Assembly (NCBI GenBank): GCA_003650545.1
Contig: QMQO01000006.1
Span: 1 to 43,671 of the forward strand
DNA from: Candidatus Woesearchaeota archaeon
GTDB lineage: Archaea > Nanobdellota > Nanobdellia > Woesearchaeales > B72-G16
DNA length: 43,671 nt
Direction of reading: 5' to 3'
A model generated the notes under the pieces. The model was not told the origin of the DNA. It did not search any database and worked only from the letters and a program-made list of their open reading frames with translations. The position numbers and the translations under genes were made by a program. Positions 30,150 to 38,243 of the stretch are shown here, piece after piece. How positions within the stretch are numbered: position 1 is the first letter of the stretch; each line of letters begins with the position of its first letter.

Positions 30150-32783
30150 ATGGATTTCAATGAAATTGAAAAGAAATGGCAAAAAAGGTGGGAATTAGCA
30201 AATGTGTTTGAAGCAAAGGAAGAGTCTAAAAAGAAGAAGTACTATGTTTTAGAGATGTTTCCTTACCCATCTGGATCTGGCTTACATATGGGTCATGCTC
30301 GAAATTATATCATAGGGGATGTATATGCTAGATTCAAAAGAATGACTGGTTGGAACGTACTATACCCTATGGGATATGATGCTCTTGGCCTTCCAGCAGA
30401 AAATGCTGCAATTCAGGCTGGAAAACATCCAAAGATATTCACCTTAAATGCGATTAAGAATTTCATTAAGCAACAGAAAGAGCTTGGACTGAGTTATGAT
30501 TGGAATCGATTGTTGAAGAGCTGTGATGTGGAATATTATAAATGGAACCAATATTTCTTCTTAAAACTATATAAAAAAGGCCTTGTGTATCGAAAGAAAG
30601 CTCCTGTTAACTGGTGTCCAGAGTGTAACACTGTATTAGCTAACGAACAGGTACATGGCGGAAAATGTTGGAGGCATACCGATGTAGATGTAGAAATTAA
30701 ACATCTCGAACAATGGTTTATCAAAACAACTGCATATGCTGATGAACTTCTTGAAGATGTTGAAAAATTAGATTGGCCAGAAAGAATTAAGACTATGCAA
30801 AGAAACTGGATTGGTAAAAGCCACGGAACAGATATTTATTTTAAGATTAATAATCAAAACTGGAGAATATTTACAACCAGAGCAGATACAATTTACGGTG
30901 TTACTTTCATGGTTATATCAGCACAACATCCTAAATTGATGGAACTTGTATCAGAAAGACAAAAGAAAGAAGTTGAAGCATTCTTGAAGAGAATAAAATC
31001 AACAAGCGAAAAGGATATAGAAGAGCTTGAAAAGGATGGCGTATTTACAGGAAGCTATGCAATAAACCCTTTGACAAATGAGAAAGTTCCTGTTTATGCA
31101 GGTAATTTTGTTTTGGCAGAATATGGTAGCGGAATGGTTATGGCTGTTCCTGCGCATGACCAAAGAGATTTTGAGTTCGCCAAAAAATATAAAATACCCA
31201 TAAAGGTTGTTATTGAGCCAGGCGAGTATTCTTTAAATCCAGAAAAGATGTCTAGAGCTTACACTGGAGATGGAACATTGATCAACTCAGGGGAGTTCAA
31301 TGGGTTGAATAACAGAGATGCTATTGAAGAAATATCAAAATATCTAGAAAAGAAAAAATTGGGCAAAAGAACTGTCCAGTATAAGCTAAGGGACTGGCTG
31401 ATATCAAGACAAAGATATTGGGGAACCCCTATACCTTTTATATACTGTGAAAAATGTGGACTTGTTCCTGTTCCTGAAAAAGATTTGCCAGTTGTTCTAC
31501 CTGATGATGTAAAATTTGGTGAGGGCAATCCGTTAGCGACAAACAAAGATTTTGTAAACACAAAATGCCCTGCTTGTGGCGGATCCGCCAAAAGAGAGAC
31601 TGATACGATGGATACATTTTTTGATAGTAGCTGGTATTTCTTAAGATTCACAGATAACAAAAACGATAAAGAGCCGTTCAGTAAAAAGAATGTGACTTAC
31701 TGGATGCCAGTAGATACATATATTGGTGGAGCTGAGCACGCATGTATGCATTTGATTTATGCGAGGTTCTTCACAAAAGCATTAAGAGATCTGGGGTATT
31801 TTAAGTTTGATGAGCCATTTACCAAACTCTATAACCAAGGTATGCTCCATGGTGAAGACGGCCACGTGATGTCTAAGTCACGCGGAAATGTTGTGTTGCC
31901 TGAAGAGATATCCAAAAGATTCGGTATAGATGCTGCCCGTTTCTTTTTGATGTTCGTTGCTGCACCTGACAAGGATGTGTTGTGGAGTGATAAGGGGATA
32001 CAGGGTAGCTTCAGGTTTGTGCATAAACTAATTTCTTTATTTGATAAGAAAAAATCTACAGAGTCTGACTCATTACTAGATACTAAAATGCATAAAACAA
32101 TAAGAGAAGTAACAATGAAAATTGAAAACTTCCAATACAATCTTGCATTAATAGATTTGATGGAGTTTGTTAAGTTTTTGTCTGACAGAGAAAAAGTAAC
32201 AAAAAAGTGTCTAGAGAATTTACTTTTGATGTTATCGCCATTCTGTCCACATCTGTGTGAAGAACTGTGGGAAAAATTAGGAAATGTGGAAATGGCTGTA
32301 ACGCAAAATTGGCCAGAGTATGATGAAAAAAAGATCGATGAAAGAGCAGAAGCCATAGAAGAATTAGTTTCTGGTCTAAGAAGTAATATCTTAGATATTC
32401 AAAGGTTAACTAAAAAAAAGAGATTGAGAAAAATTACGCTGATAATTGCTAAAGATTGGAAATCCAAATTAATGAAGTCAATTAAAAAAGAATTAGAAAA
32501 AATATACGATGTTGGAGAAATCATGAAAAATATATTAAAGAACAAAGACTTAAAAGACCATAGCAAGGATATACAAAAACTATTACCTAAATTGGTTAAG
32601 AAACCTGGCTTAATACCAAGAATTGTTTTGGCGCAGACCGAAGAAGAAGCTGAGATTAATAAAAGGAAAGATAAATTAGAAAAGGAATTCTGTTGTGAGA
32701 TTGAAGTTGTCAGAGAACAAGATAGCAAAGAAACAAAAGCTAAACACGCCATGCCTGGGAAACCAGCCATAATTGTCGAATAA
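30150..32783 (+). CDS. leuS: Leucyl-tRNA synthetase, bacterial type
   Basis: 877 aa class Ia enzyme. GSGLHMGHARNY (HIGH box, about 46-49), NWCPECNTVLANEQV, WIGKSHGTDIYF, editing-domain TTRADTIYGVTFM and the AVPAHDQRDFEFAKKY stretch, RDWLISRQRYWGTPIPFIYC, MDTFFDSSWYFLRF and VMSKSRGN (KMSKS box, 573-577) are all in the arrangement of bacterial LeuRS, with the CP1 editing domain after the first zinc region. The C-terminal end (AKHAMPGKPAIIVE) is not the short bacterial C-terminal domain and looks closer to archaeal-type endings. The editing residues (TTRAD, Asp of AVPAHDQRD) are kept. It charges tRNA-Leu, one of which lies 2.2 kb upstream. Acquisition from bacteria is inferred. Confidence 0.95.
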   Translation: MDFNEIEKKWQKRWELANVFEAKEESKKKKYYVLEMFPYPSGSGLHMGHARNYIIGDVYARFKRMTGWNVLYPMGYDALGLPAENAAIQAGKHPKIFTLNAIKNFIKQQKELGLSYDWNRLLKSCDVEYYKWNQYFFLKLYKKGLVYRKKAPVNWCPECNTVLANEQVHGGKCWRHTDVDVEIKHLEQWFIKTTAYADELLEDVEKLDWPERIKTMQRNWIGKSHGTDIYFKINNQNWRIFTTRADTIYGVTFMVISAQHPKLMELVSERQKKEVEAFLKRIKSTSEKDIEELEKDGVFTGSYAINPLTNEKVPVYAGNFVLAEYGSGMVMAVPAHDQRDFEFAKKYKIPIKVVIEPGEYSLNPEKMSRAYTGDGTLINSGEFNGLNNRDAIEEISKYLEKKKLGKRTVQYKLRDWLISRQRYWGTPIPFIYCEKCGLVPVPEKDLPVVLPDDVKFGEGNPLATNKDFVNTKCPACGGSAKRETDTMDTFFDSSWYFLRFTDNKNDKEPFSKKNVTYWMPVDTYIGGAEHACMHLIYARFFTKALRDLGYFKFDEPFTKLYNQGMLHGEDGHVMSKSRGNVVLPEEISKRFGIDAARFFLMFVAAPDKDVLWSDKGIQGSFRFVHKLISLFDKKKSTESDSLLDTKMHKTIREVTMKIENFQYNLALIDLMEFVKFLSDREKVTKKCLENLLLMLSPFCPHLCEELWEKLGNVEMAVTQNWPEYDEKKIDERAEAIEELVSGLRSNILDIQRLTKKKRLRKITLIIAKDWKSKLMKSIKKELEKIYDVGEIMKNILKNKDLKDHSKDIQKLLPKLVKKPGLIPRIVLAQTEEEAEINKRKDKLEKEFCCEIEVVREQDSKETKAKHAMPGKPAIIVE

Positions 32784-32829
32784 ATTTAATAAAGAATTTG
32801 TTTGAAAATGCATTGAAATTTAAAATAAA

Positions 32830-33324
32830 TCAGGGAATTCTCTTTAATTGTTTGATTAAATAATTTTCTGTTTCTGTGATTATCTCCTTTCTTTTCTCAT
32901 CCATATCAACTGCTTCTGTTTTTTCTTCTATCTCTCTTTCAATTGGTAACGCATCTTTGATTCGCTCTAATAAAGAATCCATTTCCGTTTGATTAACTGT
33001 TAATGGGTCCCAAGTAAAATCTAACGTATCGTCTCTCTTTCTAGGAATAATGTTGATTGTGAAATGATCATTTATGTTTGTAGATATTATGTTTGTACCA
33101 TCCAGTTTTAAAAGTTCAAAAATAATTGAAGCTGCAAAGTTGGCAGCATAGTATAACTGAACTATTTGTCCTTCACTTAATTGATCTAACGTCAGATGAT
33201 TCTTTGTTGTAACTAAGACATGACCTTGTGCGACTGCTTCTTTTAGCAATAGAGCTATAACCAAATCGTCTTCATAAACTATGTGTTCTCTTTCCTTTAT
33301 TTTTTTGCAAAGGGCGCATTCCAT
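32830..33324 (-). CDS. HIT-fold protein without catalytic histidines
   Basis: 164 aa. The HIT fold is visible from CALCKKIKEREHIVYEDDLVIALL, AQGHVLVTTKNHLTLDQL and the final INDHFTINIIPRKRDD strand. The family triad HxHxH reads HFTIN, so the central nucleophilic His and the third His are both lost. The N-terminal CxxC metal pair is kept. A charged helical C-terminal extension of about 50 aa follows. Its ATG directly follows the TAA of the larger HIT gene, so the two are co-translated. Probably a non-hydrolytic nucleotide-binding or dimerising partner; this is inference from the missing residues. Confidence 0.75.
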   Translation of the reverse strand: MECALCKKIKEREHIVYEDDLVIALLLKEAVAQGHVLVTTKNHLTLDQLSEGQIVQLYYAANFAASIIFELLKLDGTNIISTNINDHFTINIIPRKRDDTLDFTWDPLTVNQTEMDSLLERIKDALPIEREIEEKTEAVDMDEKRKEIITETENYLIKQLKRIP

Positions 33325-34224
33325 TTACTTAAACAATCTAGAGATCTCATCTAAGTTGATCTCATCCTCCTCACCGTTTTCTTCTGTTTTCTCGGGTTCT
33401 TCGTCTCTTTCTTCACGGGCTTCTTTTTCCTCTCCCTCTAATTCTTTAAAAATCTCTTCTTCTGGTAGCGATCTTTTGTCTTTATCTTTCTCTTCTGTTT
33501 TTTCTTTTTCCTTTTCTTTCTCAACTTTTGATTCTTTTATCTGTTCTGATTTCTCTTTCTTTACTATCTCTGATATCTCATCTATGTTGATGTTACCAAA
33601 TATTTGTTTGAGCTGGGGATTAGCATCTATTATTTTCTTAAATTTCTCTGAATCCTCAAGAATGATTTTCTTTAAATCTGGGTTCTGGTTAAGGATCTGA
33701 AGAACTTCTTCTCTTGTTATCTTTCTCTGTTGAGGTTTTCCAATTTTCGACAGGTAATTATTCATCGCCATCTTTAGGTTTGCCGAAATCGGTTTTTCTA
33801 TCTCTTCTAGTTGTGTTTCAAGAAGTTCTGATAATGAAAGTTCAAATACAGAAATACCATCACCAATGTCACGGGGAATTATGTGAACTGTTACGTGTGG
33901 AAATTGTTGTCCTGATGTGAAATTAAAGCCGTTTGAAATGAACAATGTTGAACCTTGAGCAGGGACTCCCTTGACCTGAGCAGTCATTAGCTTTTTTGCA
34001 ACTGAAAAGAGCCGTGTGAACACTTTCAAGGGGAGAATCGGAAGAATCTGATAATGCTCCTTCGGCATTAATAGTATGTGACCTTTTGCAACCGGTCTTA
34101 TATCCAAAACTGCAACAACTAAATCGTCTTCATAGACTTTTCTTGAAGAAATTTCTCCTGAGACAATCTTGCACATAATACATTGCTTCTTTTGCTGTTC
34201 AAGTAGTTCTTGTTCTGTTGCCAT
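33325..34224 (-). CDS. HIT-fold protein with helical and acidic C-terminal extension, lacking the nucleophilic His
   Basis: 299 aa from ATG 34224 (MATEQELLEQQ); the ORF track start at 34251 is a TTG inside the SRP RNA. CIMCKIVSGEISSRKVYEDD, RPVAKGHILLMPKEHY and PHVTVHIIPRDIGD show the HIT domain in residues about 15-130, but HxHxH is HVTVH: the middle His is Thr, so AMP-lysine or dinucleotide hydrolysis is unlikely. Residues about 165-225 hold two NP repeats (LNQNPDLKKI, DANPQLKQIF) reminiscent of STI1-type helices. A highly charged KEKEKEKTEEKDKDK region follows, ending in NLDEISRLFK. First of two linked HIT genes, directly downstream of the SRP RNA. Confidence 0.78.
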   Translation of the reverse strand: MATEQELLEQQKKQCIMCKIVSGEISSRKVYEDDLVVAVLDIRPVAKGHILLMPKEHYQILPILPLKVFTRLFSVAKKLMTAQVKGVPAQGSTLFISNGFNFTSGQQFPHVTVHIIPRDIGDGISVFELSLSELLETQLEEIEKPISANLKMAMNNYLSKIGKPQQRKITREEVLQILNQNPDLKKIILEDSEKFKKIIDANPQLKQIFGNINIDEISEIVKKEKSEQIKESKVEKEKEKEKTEEKDKDKRSLPEEEIFKELEGEEKEAREERDEEPEKTEENGEEDEINLDEISRLFK

Positions 34225-34235
34225 CGTAATAAAAG

Positions 34236-34508
34236 TGGTGGGCACAACCAAAGATGGATATAAACACAGGCCATCAGCGACCTTGACTTTTCCTCATTTC
34301 CGCTACCCTGTAAGCACCCACCACAACAGGTAGTGCTGCTACATTCCTGTCCTGACACGATTACTGCTGAGGTAGATCCTACAGGACAGAAAGTCATTGT
34401 ACGAGCCAAGACTGATAGTCTGGGCTTATACCTCTCTCAGGTCTTCGACCCCGTCATATAGCCCATTTACGGTTACAACGCAGGACTAGTGCGCCGGTCT
34501 AGCCCACC
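34236..34508 (-). ncRNA. Signal recognition particle (7S) RNA
   Basis: The minus strand reads GGTGGGCTAGACC at the 5' end and GTGCCCACC at the 3' end, which pair to close the molecule. Near the 5' end TTGTAACC is the conserved UGUAAY Alu-domain motif. The SRP54-binding helix 8 shows GTCAGGACAGGAATGTAGCAGC, quoted here in overlapping parts as GTCAGGACA, the GGAA tetraloop and TGTAGCAGC. The length of about 273 nt is a little short for archaea. A TATA box lies 25 nt upstream. Essential RNA of co-translational membrane targeting, apt next to a genome with giant secreted proteins. Confidence 0.92.
34257..34264 (-). promoter_or_regulatory. Possible promoter of the HIT genes inside the SRP RNA gene
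   Basis: TTTATATC on the minus strand lies within the 3' part of the SRP RNA, about 25 nt before the RNA's 3' end and 36 nt before the HIT ATG. It would start a transcript near 34235 with a leader of about 10 nt. The alternative is that it is only part of helix 5 and that the HIT genes are read through from the SRP promoter. Confidence 0.3.
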
Positions 34509-34528
34509 AATATTGTTCAGAGCGAAGA

Positions 34529-34538
34529 TATTTAAAAA
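34529..34538 (-). promoter_or_regulatory. TATA box of the SRP RNA
   Basis: TTTTTAAATA on the minus strand is centred 25 nt before the predicted RNA 5' end, as expected for an archaeal promoter. Confidence 0.6.
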
Positions 34539-34620
34539 GGTTTCGGCTGAAAAACGCGTTTCATTCATCGTTGTAATATATCACAATAATATTTAATTAT
34601 CGATTGCTTTTTGTATAAAT

Positions 34621-35424
34621 ATGCAATCTAAGATTGTATTTCTTGGTACAGCTGGTGGCTTTGAAGTTGTTGGAAAACAGCTAAGGGCGTCTGGTGGTAT
34701 TGTTATACAAACTGAGGGTTTACAGTTTTTGATTGATCCCGGACCTGGCTGTCTTGCAAAAGCACAAGAATACGGCATAAATATTCGTCAAACAAATGCC
34801 ATATTTCTAAGTCACATACATTACGGGCATTCTAATGATTTAAATGTTTCAATACAAGCAATGACTTTGAATGGATTGGATAAAAGAGGATTTTTGCTAG
34901 CTAGTAAAGAGGTGTTAAAAGATGTCCCTAAAGACAGCAAAGATAAACTACAACAAGTTGTTGAAGTTTCACCCGGAAAAAGGGTTAGGATAAATAATGT
35001 TGAAATAATTCCTATAATAGCACAACACAATGTGCCCTGTTTAAGCTTTAAGATAATTAGCAAGGATTTTACACTCGTATATGTTTCAGACACCAGATAT
35101 ATTCGTGAGCTTGAAAAGGAAGTCAGAAATGTTGATGTGCTTCTATGTAACTGTAAATTGCCGGCAGGTATTAAAGACGGCAATAATTTGAACACCTCAG
35201 ATGTTATAAGGTTGGCCAACAAAACCAGACCACTGTTAGTCATCATAACCCATTTTGGATCTGAGATGTTAAAAAAAGATCCCTTATTTGAGGCGCGCGA
35301 TATTCAACGTGAGATAAAGATCCATACGATTGCTGCTAAAGATGGTATGATTATAAATCCTACAAGCTATGCTGCTAAAGTTAGACAACGTACTCTGCTC
35401 GGTTTTGCTAAAAAAGAAGGATGA
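34621..35424 (+). CDS. Metallo-beta-lactamase-fold protein, RNase Z-like but altered metal motif
   Basis: 267 aa. KIVFLGTAGGFEVVGKQLRASGG, LQFLIDPGPGCLAKA, FLSHIHYGHSNDLN, LVYVSDTRYIRE, NCKLPAG and VIITHFGSEM give the MBL fold in order. The HxHxDH motif reads HIHYGH: the two His and the last His remain, but the metal-binding/catalytic Asp is Gly. The later Asp (SDT) and His (THF) are kept. Family members are nucleases or hydrolases of unknown substrate; the Gly may lower or alter activity. The canonical RNase Z of the organism is a separate gene at 38893. TATA at 34588-34596 predicts a leaderless mRNA. It overlaps the presenilin gene by 17 bp tail to tail. Confidence 0.72.
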   Translation: MQSKIVFLGTAGGFEVVGKQLRASGGIVIQTEGLQFLIDPGPGCLAKAQEYGINIRQTNAIFLSHIHYGHSNDLNVSIQAMTLNGLDKRGFLLASKEVLKDVPKDSKDKLQQVVEVSPGKRVRINNVEIIPIIAQHNVPCLSFKIISKDFTLVYVSDTRYIRELEKEVRNVDVLLCNCKLPAGIKDGNNLNTSDVIRLANKTRPLLVIITHFGSEMLKKDPLFEARDIQREIKIHTIAAKDGMIINPTSYAAKVRQRTLLGFAKKEG

Positions 35425-36373
35425 TCATTAGATATCCAAACAGGCAACCTGTTGTTACAAAGGGCATTGCGGGATAGTAACGGTCTCTCTTGCCAAAAAT
35501 AAACAGAAGTAGTATAGCGCTTGTTGTTGTGAAAGAGATGATTAATGTTTGTAGAAAAGCGATGTTGGGTGAAATGTTTTTTAAAATAAGAGACTCCATA
35601 ACAACGGCAGAGAATAAAAGGGGGAATGCTATATCACCACCGCCGAGGATGGCGTTCTTTGGTTGCCCTATTTTGGCTCTTTTAAGATTTTTTATTTTTT
35701 TTGTTTTTTTTATTTGTAAAGCAACTCTTCTAGCTTTTTTCGATTTGTATGGAAAATAGATTCCAGCGAACAGCTTAGACTCCATTGTAAATTTCGCCAT
35801 CTTGACCATGTGTCTGCTATGCCATACTGCAATAATATCATAGATCGAGATTGCGATTAGTAAAATTGTAGCCCACAGAATGTTAAAGAAAGATACAAAT
35901 AAAACCGCGATGCCTGTGTACATAAATATCTCTGTGATATTGTGTATTATGATGTTTTGTCTGTAGATTTTGATGAATGCTAAAACTGCTGCTGTAACTA
36001 ATGCGATAACATAGCCGTGAGGAATTCTTTGGAAATAAACTCCTAGAGTTACAGCTGTCGTTACTAAAACCGCAAAGAAAAACCAAATCGCCCAAAACTT
36101 GTGACCACGAAATTTTATTAACAAAAGGAGCAGGACTGTGCCAGCAGCTATCGCTGTTAAAACATAAACGAAACCAGTAGAAGGTGCAACGTCTGGCGCC
36201 TCTCCCACAATTGTTGCATTATGTAATATTATTGTTTTGTTGATTTGTGTACCATTAAGATACGAACCGGGTGGCAGAACCTCTATGTATTTGTTAACCG
36301 TAAATAAGCCAAAAACCTGAGTTGCTAAGAATATTAGTACAAGAATAATCGTTATTGTCCATGTGTGCTTCAT
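35408..36373 (-). CDS. Presenilin/signal-peptide-peptidase homologue (intramembrane aspartyl protease)
   Basis: 321 aa from ATG 36373 (MKHTWTITII). A TATA box (TTTTATAAAAA, 36394-36404) 26 nt upstream supports this start over the ORF track one, which adds 32 hydrophilic residues. Nine hydrophobic segments are plausible. The catalytic motifs are SIYDIIAVW (Asp179) and LGGGDIAFP (GxGD, Asp247). The C-terminal PAL motif reads YPAMPF, so PAL is PAM. A basic loop (KKARRVALQIKKTKKIKNLKRAK) lies between the two Asp. It resembles archaeal PSH and should cleave TM helices of membrane proteins or signal-peptide remnants. The N-terminal sequon-bearing loop (NGTQINKT) faces outward. Confidence 0.88.
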   Translation of the reverse strand: MKHTWTITIILVLIFLATQVFGLFTVNKYIEVLPPGSYLNGTQINKTIILHNATIVGEAPDVAPSTGFVYVLTAIAAGTVLLLLLIKFRGHKFWAIWFFFAVLVTTAVTLGVYFQRIPHGYVIALVTAAVLAFIKIYRQNIIIHNITEIFMYTGIAVLFVSFFNILWATILLIAISIYDIIAVWHSRHMVKMAKFTMESKLFAGIYFPYKSKKARRVALQIKKTKKIKNLKRAKIGQPKNAILGGGDIAFPLLFSAVVMESLILKNISPNIAFLQTLIISFTTTSAILLLFIFGKRDRYYPAMPFVTTGCLFGYLMIILLF

Positions 36374-36596
36374 CGTGTTTGAGAAAGGTGGTGTTTTTAT
36401 AAAACTTTTTGTTTTGGTTGAATAAAAATCAATATTTTGTTGTGTTTCGTTTTTATGTTCTCGATACAAATCAAAACAGGCTTAAATTTGTTATAGCCAT
36501 TTAAACAGAAATATTTATATAATAATTAACATATTTTTTGTGTATTTAAATTAGAAAAATGAAAGCAAAAAGATACAAAAGTTAAGGTTTTTATAG

Positions 36597-37724
36597 ATGG
36601 AAGGAAAAAAATTTGTTGTTACACCATGGGAAGTTAAAGGGAAAATAGATTATGACAAGCTTATTAAAAAGTTCGGTGTGGAAGCCATAGATGATAAATT
36701 ACTGAAAAGGATTCAAAATCATACCGGTGAACTGCATCATTTCTTAAGAAGAAAAATTTTTTTCGCTCACAGAGATCTAAATTGGATTCTAGACGAATAT
36801 GAGAAAGGAAATAAATTCTTTCTTTATACGGGAAGAGCACCTTCGGGAAAAAACCATATCGGTCATTTGGTGCCCTGGATGTTTACAAAATGGTTACAAG
36901 ACAAGTTTGATGTTGAGCTTTGGTTTCAGTTCCCTGACGAAGAAAAATTTCTCTTTAAAGAAAATTTGTCTTTAGAAGACACAGAAAGGTACACATACGA
37001 TAACGCTTTGGATGTAATCGCACTTGGTTTTAAACCTGAAAAAACTAAATTTTTGATTGATACAAAAAACGCCGGACTTATGTATAAAGAAGCTTTGAAG
37101 GTTGCAAAAAGAATTACATTTTCGACAGTAAAAGCTGCTTTCGGTTTCACAAATGAGCAAAATATTGGCGCAATATTTTATACAGCTATGCAAGCTGTAC
37201 CTTCTTTTTTACCTTCAGTTATCAAAAATAAAAAAATTCCTTGTCTGATTCCCCATGCCATTGATCAAGATCCCCACTTCAGAATCTCGAGAGATGTTAT
37301 TCCTAAAATTGGGTTTTACAAGCCAGCAAGCATACAATGTAGATTTTTGCCGGGGTTGGGTGGGATGTTGGAAGAAGGAAAGATGTCTGCATCTGAAAAA
37401 CAGACTGCGATCTATGTTACTGACGATGAAACAACTGTTACAAAGAAAATAAATAAATATGCCTTTTCTGGTGGACAGGCAACGGTTGAAGAGCATAGAA
37501 AAATTGGTGGAAATCCTGATGTTGATATATCATATCAGTGGTTGACGTTTTTTGAAGAAGACGATAGAAAATTAGAGAATATATATAATGATTATAAATC
37601 AGGAAAACTATTAACAGGAGAGCTTAAAACGATATTAATAGAAAAATTGAACAAATTTTTGAAAGAACATCAAAAAAAGAGAGAAAAAGCAAAAAAGGTT
37701 TATGATAAATTCCTGATAAAATAG
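36597..37724 (+). CDS. trpS: Tryptophanyl-tRNA synthetase, archaeal/eukaryotic type
   Basis: 375 aa class Ic enzyme. LYTGRAPSGKNHIGHLVPW carries the HIGH box (87-90), AIFYTAMQAVPSFLPS, IPHAIDQDPHFRISRDV and GKMSASEKQTAIYVTDD carry the substrate pocket and KMSAS loop (262-266). SGKNHIGH with an N-terminal extension of about 75 aa (FVVTPWEVKGKIDYDKLIKKFG) is the archaeal/eukaryal form, unlike the bacterial-type LeuRS nearby. TATA-like GTATTTAAAT at 36542-36551 gives a leader of about 25 nt. It charges tRNA-Trp, which is not in this window. Confidence 0.95.
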   Translation: MEGKKFVVTPWEVKGKIDYDKLIKKFGVEAIDDKLLKRIQNHTGELHHFLRRKIFFAHRDLNWILDEYEKGNKFFLYTGRAPSGKNHIGHLVPWMFTKWLQDKFDVELWFQFPDEEKFLFKENLSLEDTERYTYDNALDVIALGFKPEKTKFLIDTKNAGLMYKEALKVAKRITFSTVKAAFGFTNEQNIGAIFYTAMQAVPSFLPSVIKNKKIPCLIPHAIDQDPHFRISRDVIPKIGFYKPASIQCRFLPGLGGMLEEGKMSASEKQTAIYVTDDETTVTKKINKYAFSGGQATVEEHRKIGGNPDVDISYQWLTFFEEDDRKLENIYNDYKSGKLLTGELKTILIEKLNKFLKEHQKKREKAKKVYDKFLIK

Positions 37725-37799
37725 TCACAGAAGCGGGGCAAATGTAAGGAAAAATATAAAAACACTTAAATTTATCTGATTTAAGAGGTGATGAATAAA

Positions 37800-38204
37800 G
37801 TGCAAACAGACAAATCCAATGTTAGTCCGCTTTCAGGGGGGTTTATGCTTTTTTCTATGCTTGCATTTGTTGTTTCTTTGATATATACAGTTTATTCTGT
37901 GAATGGAAAGACTGTTTTCAATGTCTGGTTTGGTGAAATGGGCCAATATTATGGTGTTGCTTTTATGATTGTGTTTGCGGCTATGTTTTTTGCCAGTATT
38001 AGAAGTATGACGAGGGCTAGCGCTGTTGCTGAATTAAAGCTTGATAAGAAGCACAAACACAGTGCAGAGAAACTTATTCTTGGGGATGTTTATCCGAAAA
38101 TAATGAAATACTCTCGGATAAAAGAAAAAAAGGTAAAGAAAAAAAGAAAGACTAAAAAGAAAATAAAGAAGAAAAAGAAAATAAAGAAGAAGATTAAGAA
38201 ATAA
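37800..38204 (+). CDS. Two-TM membrane protein with poly-lysine cytoplasmic tail
   Basis: About 134 aa. GAGGTG (37785-37790) lies 9 nt before the GTG at 37800, which I prefer to the earlier GTG/ATG (37788/37791) that overlap that motif. Two TM helices (about residues 18-38, GGFMLFSMLAFVVSLIYTVY; and 53-73, YYGVAFMIVFAAMFFASI) are followed by a soluble segment and a C-terminal run of about 30 residues made almost entirely of Lys, Arg and Ile (KKKRKTKKKIKKKKKIKKK). By the positive-inside rule the tail is cytoplasmic. I recognise no family. Contact with nucleic acid or ribosomes is possible given the charge. Confidence 0.65.
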   Translation: MQTDKSNVSPLSGGFMLFSMLAFVVSLIYTVYSVNGKTVFNVWFGEMGQYYGVAFMIVFAAMFFASIRSMTRASAVAELKLDKKHKHSAEKLILGDVYPKIMKYSRIKEKKVKKKRKTKKKIKKKKKIKKKIKK

Positions 38205-38243
38205 AAGATTTTTACTTTGGTCTTGTTCGTTATTTACCAATTT

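Noticed and set aside
33281-33700. Plus-strand Ser/Phe-rich ORF of 139 aa
   Set aside because: It is the antisense of the Glu/Lys-rich tail of the HIT protein; low-complexity shadow with no motif or promoter.
34225-34409. Minus-strand ORFs over the SRP RNA (including the HIT 5' extension from 34251)
   Set aside because: The region is a structural RNA; the HIT ATG at 34224 lies just outside it.
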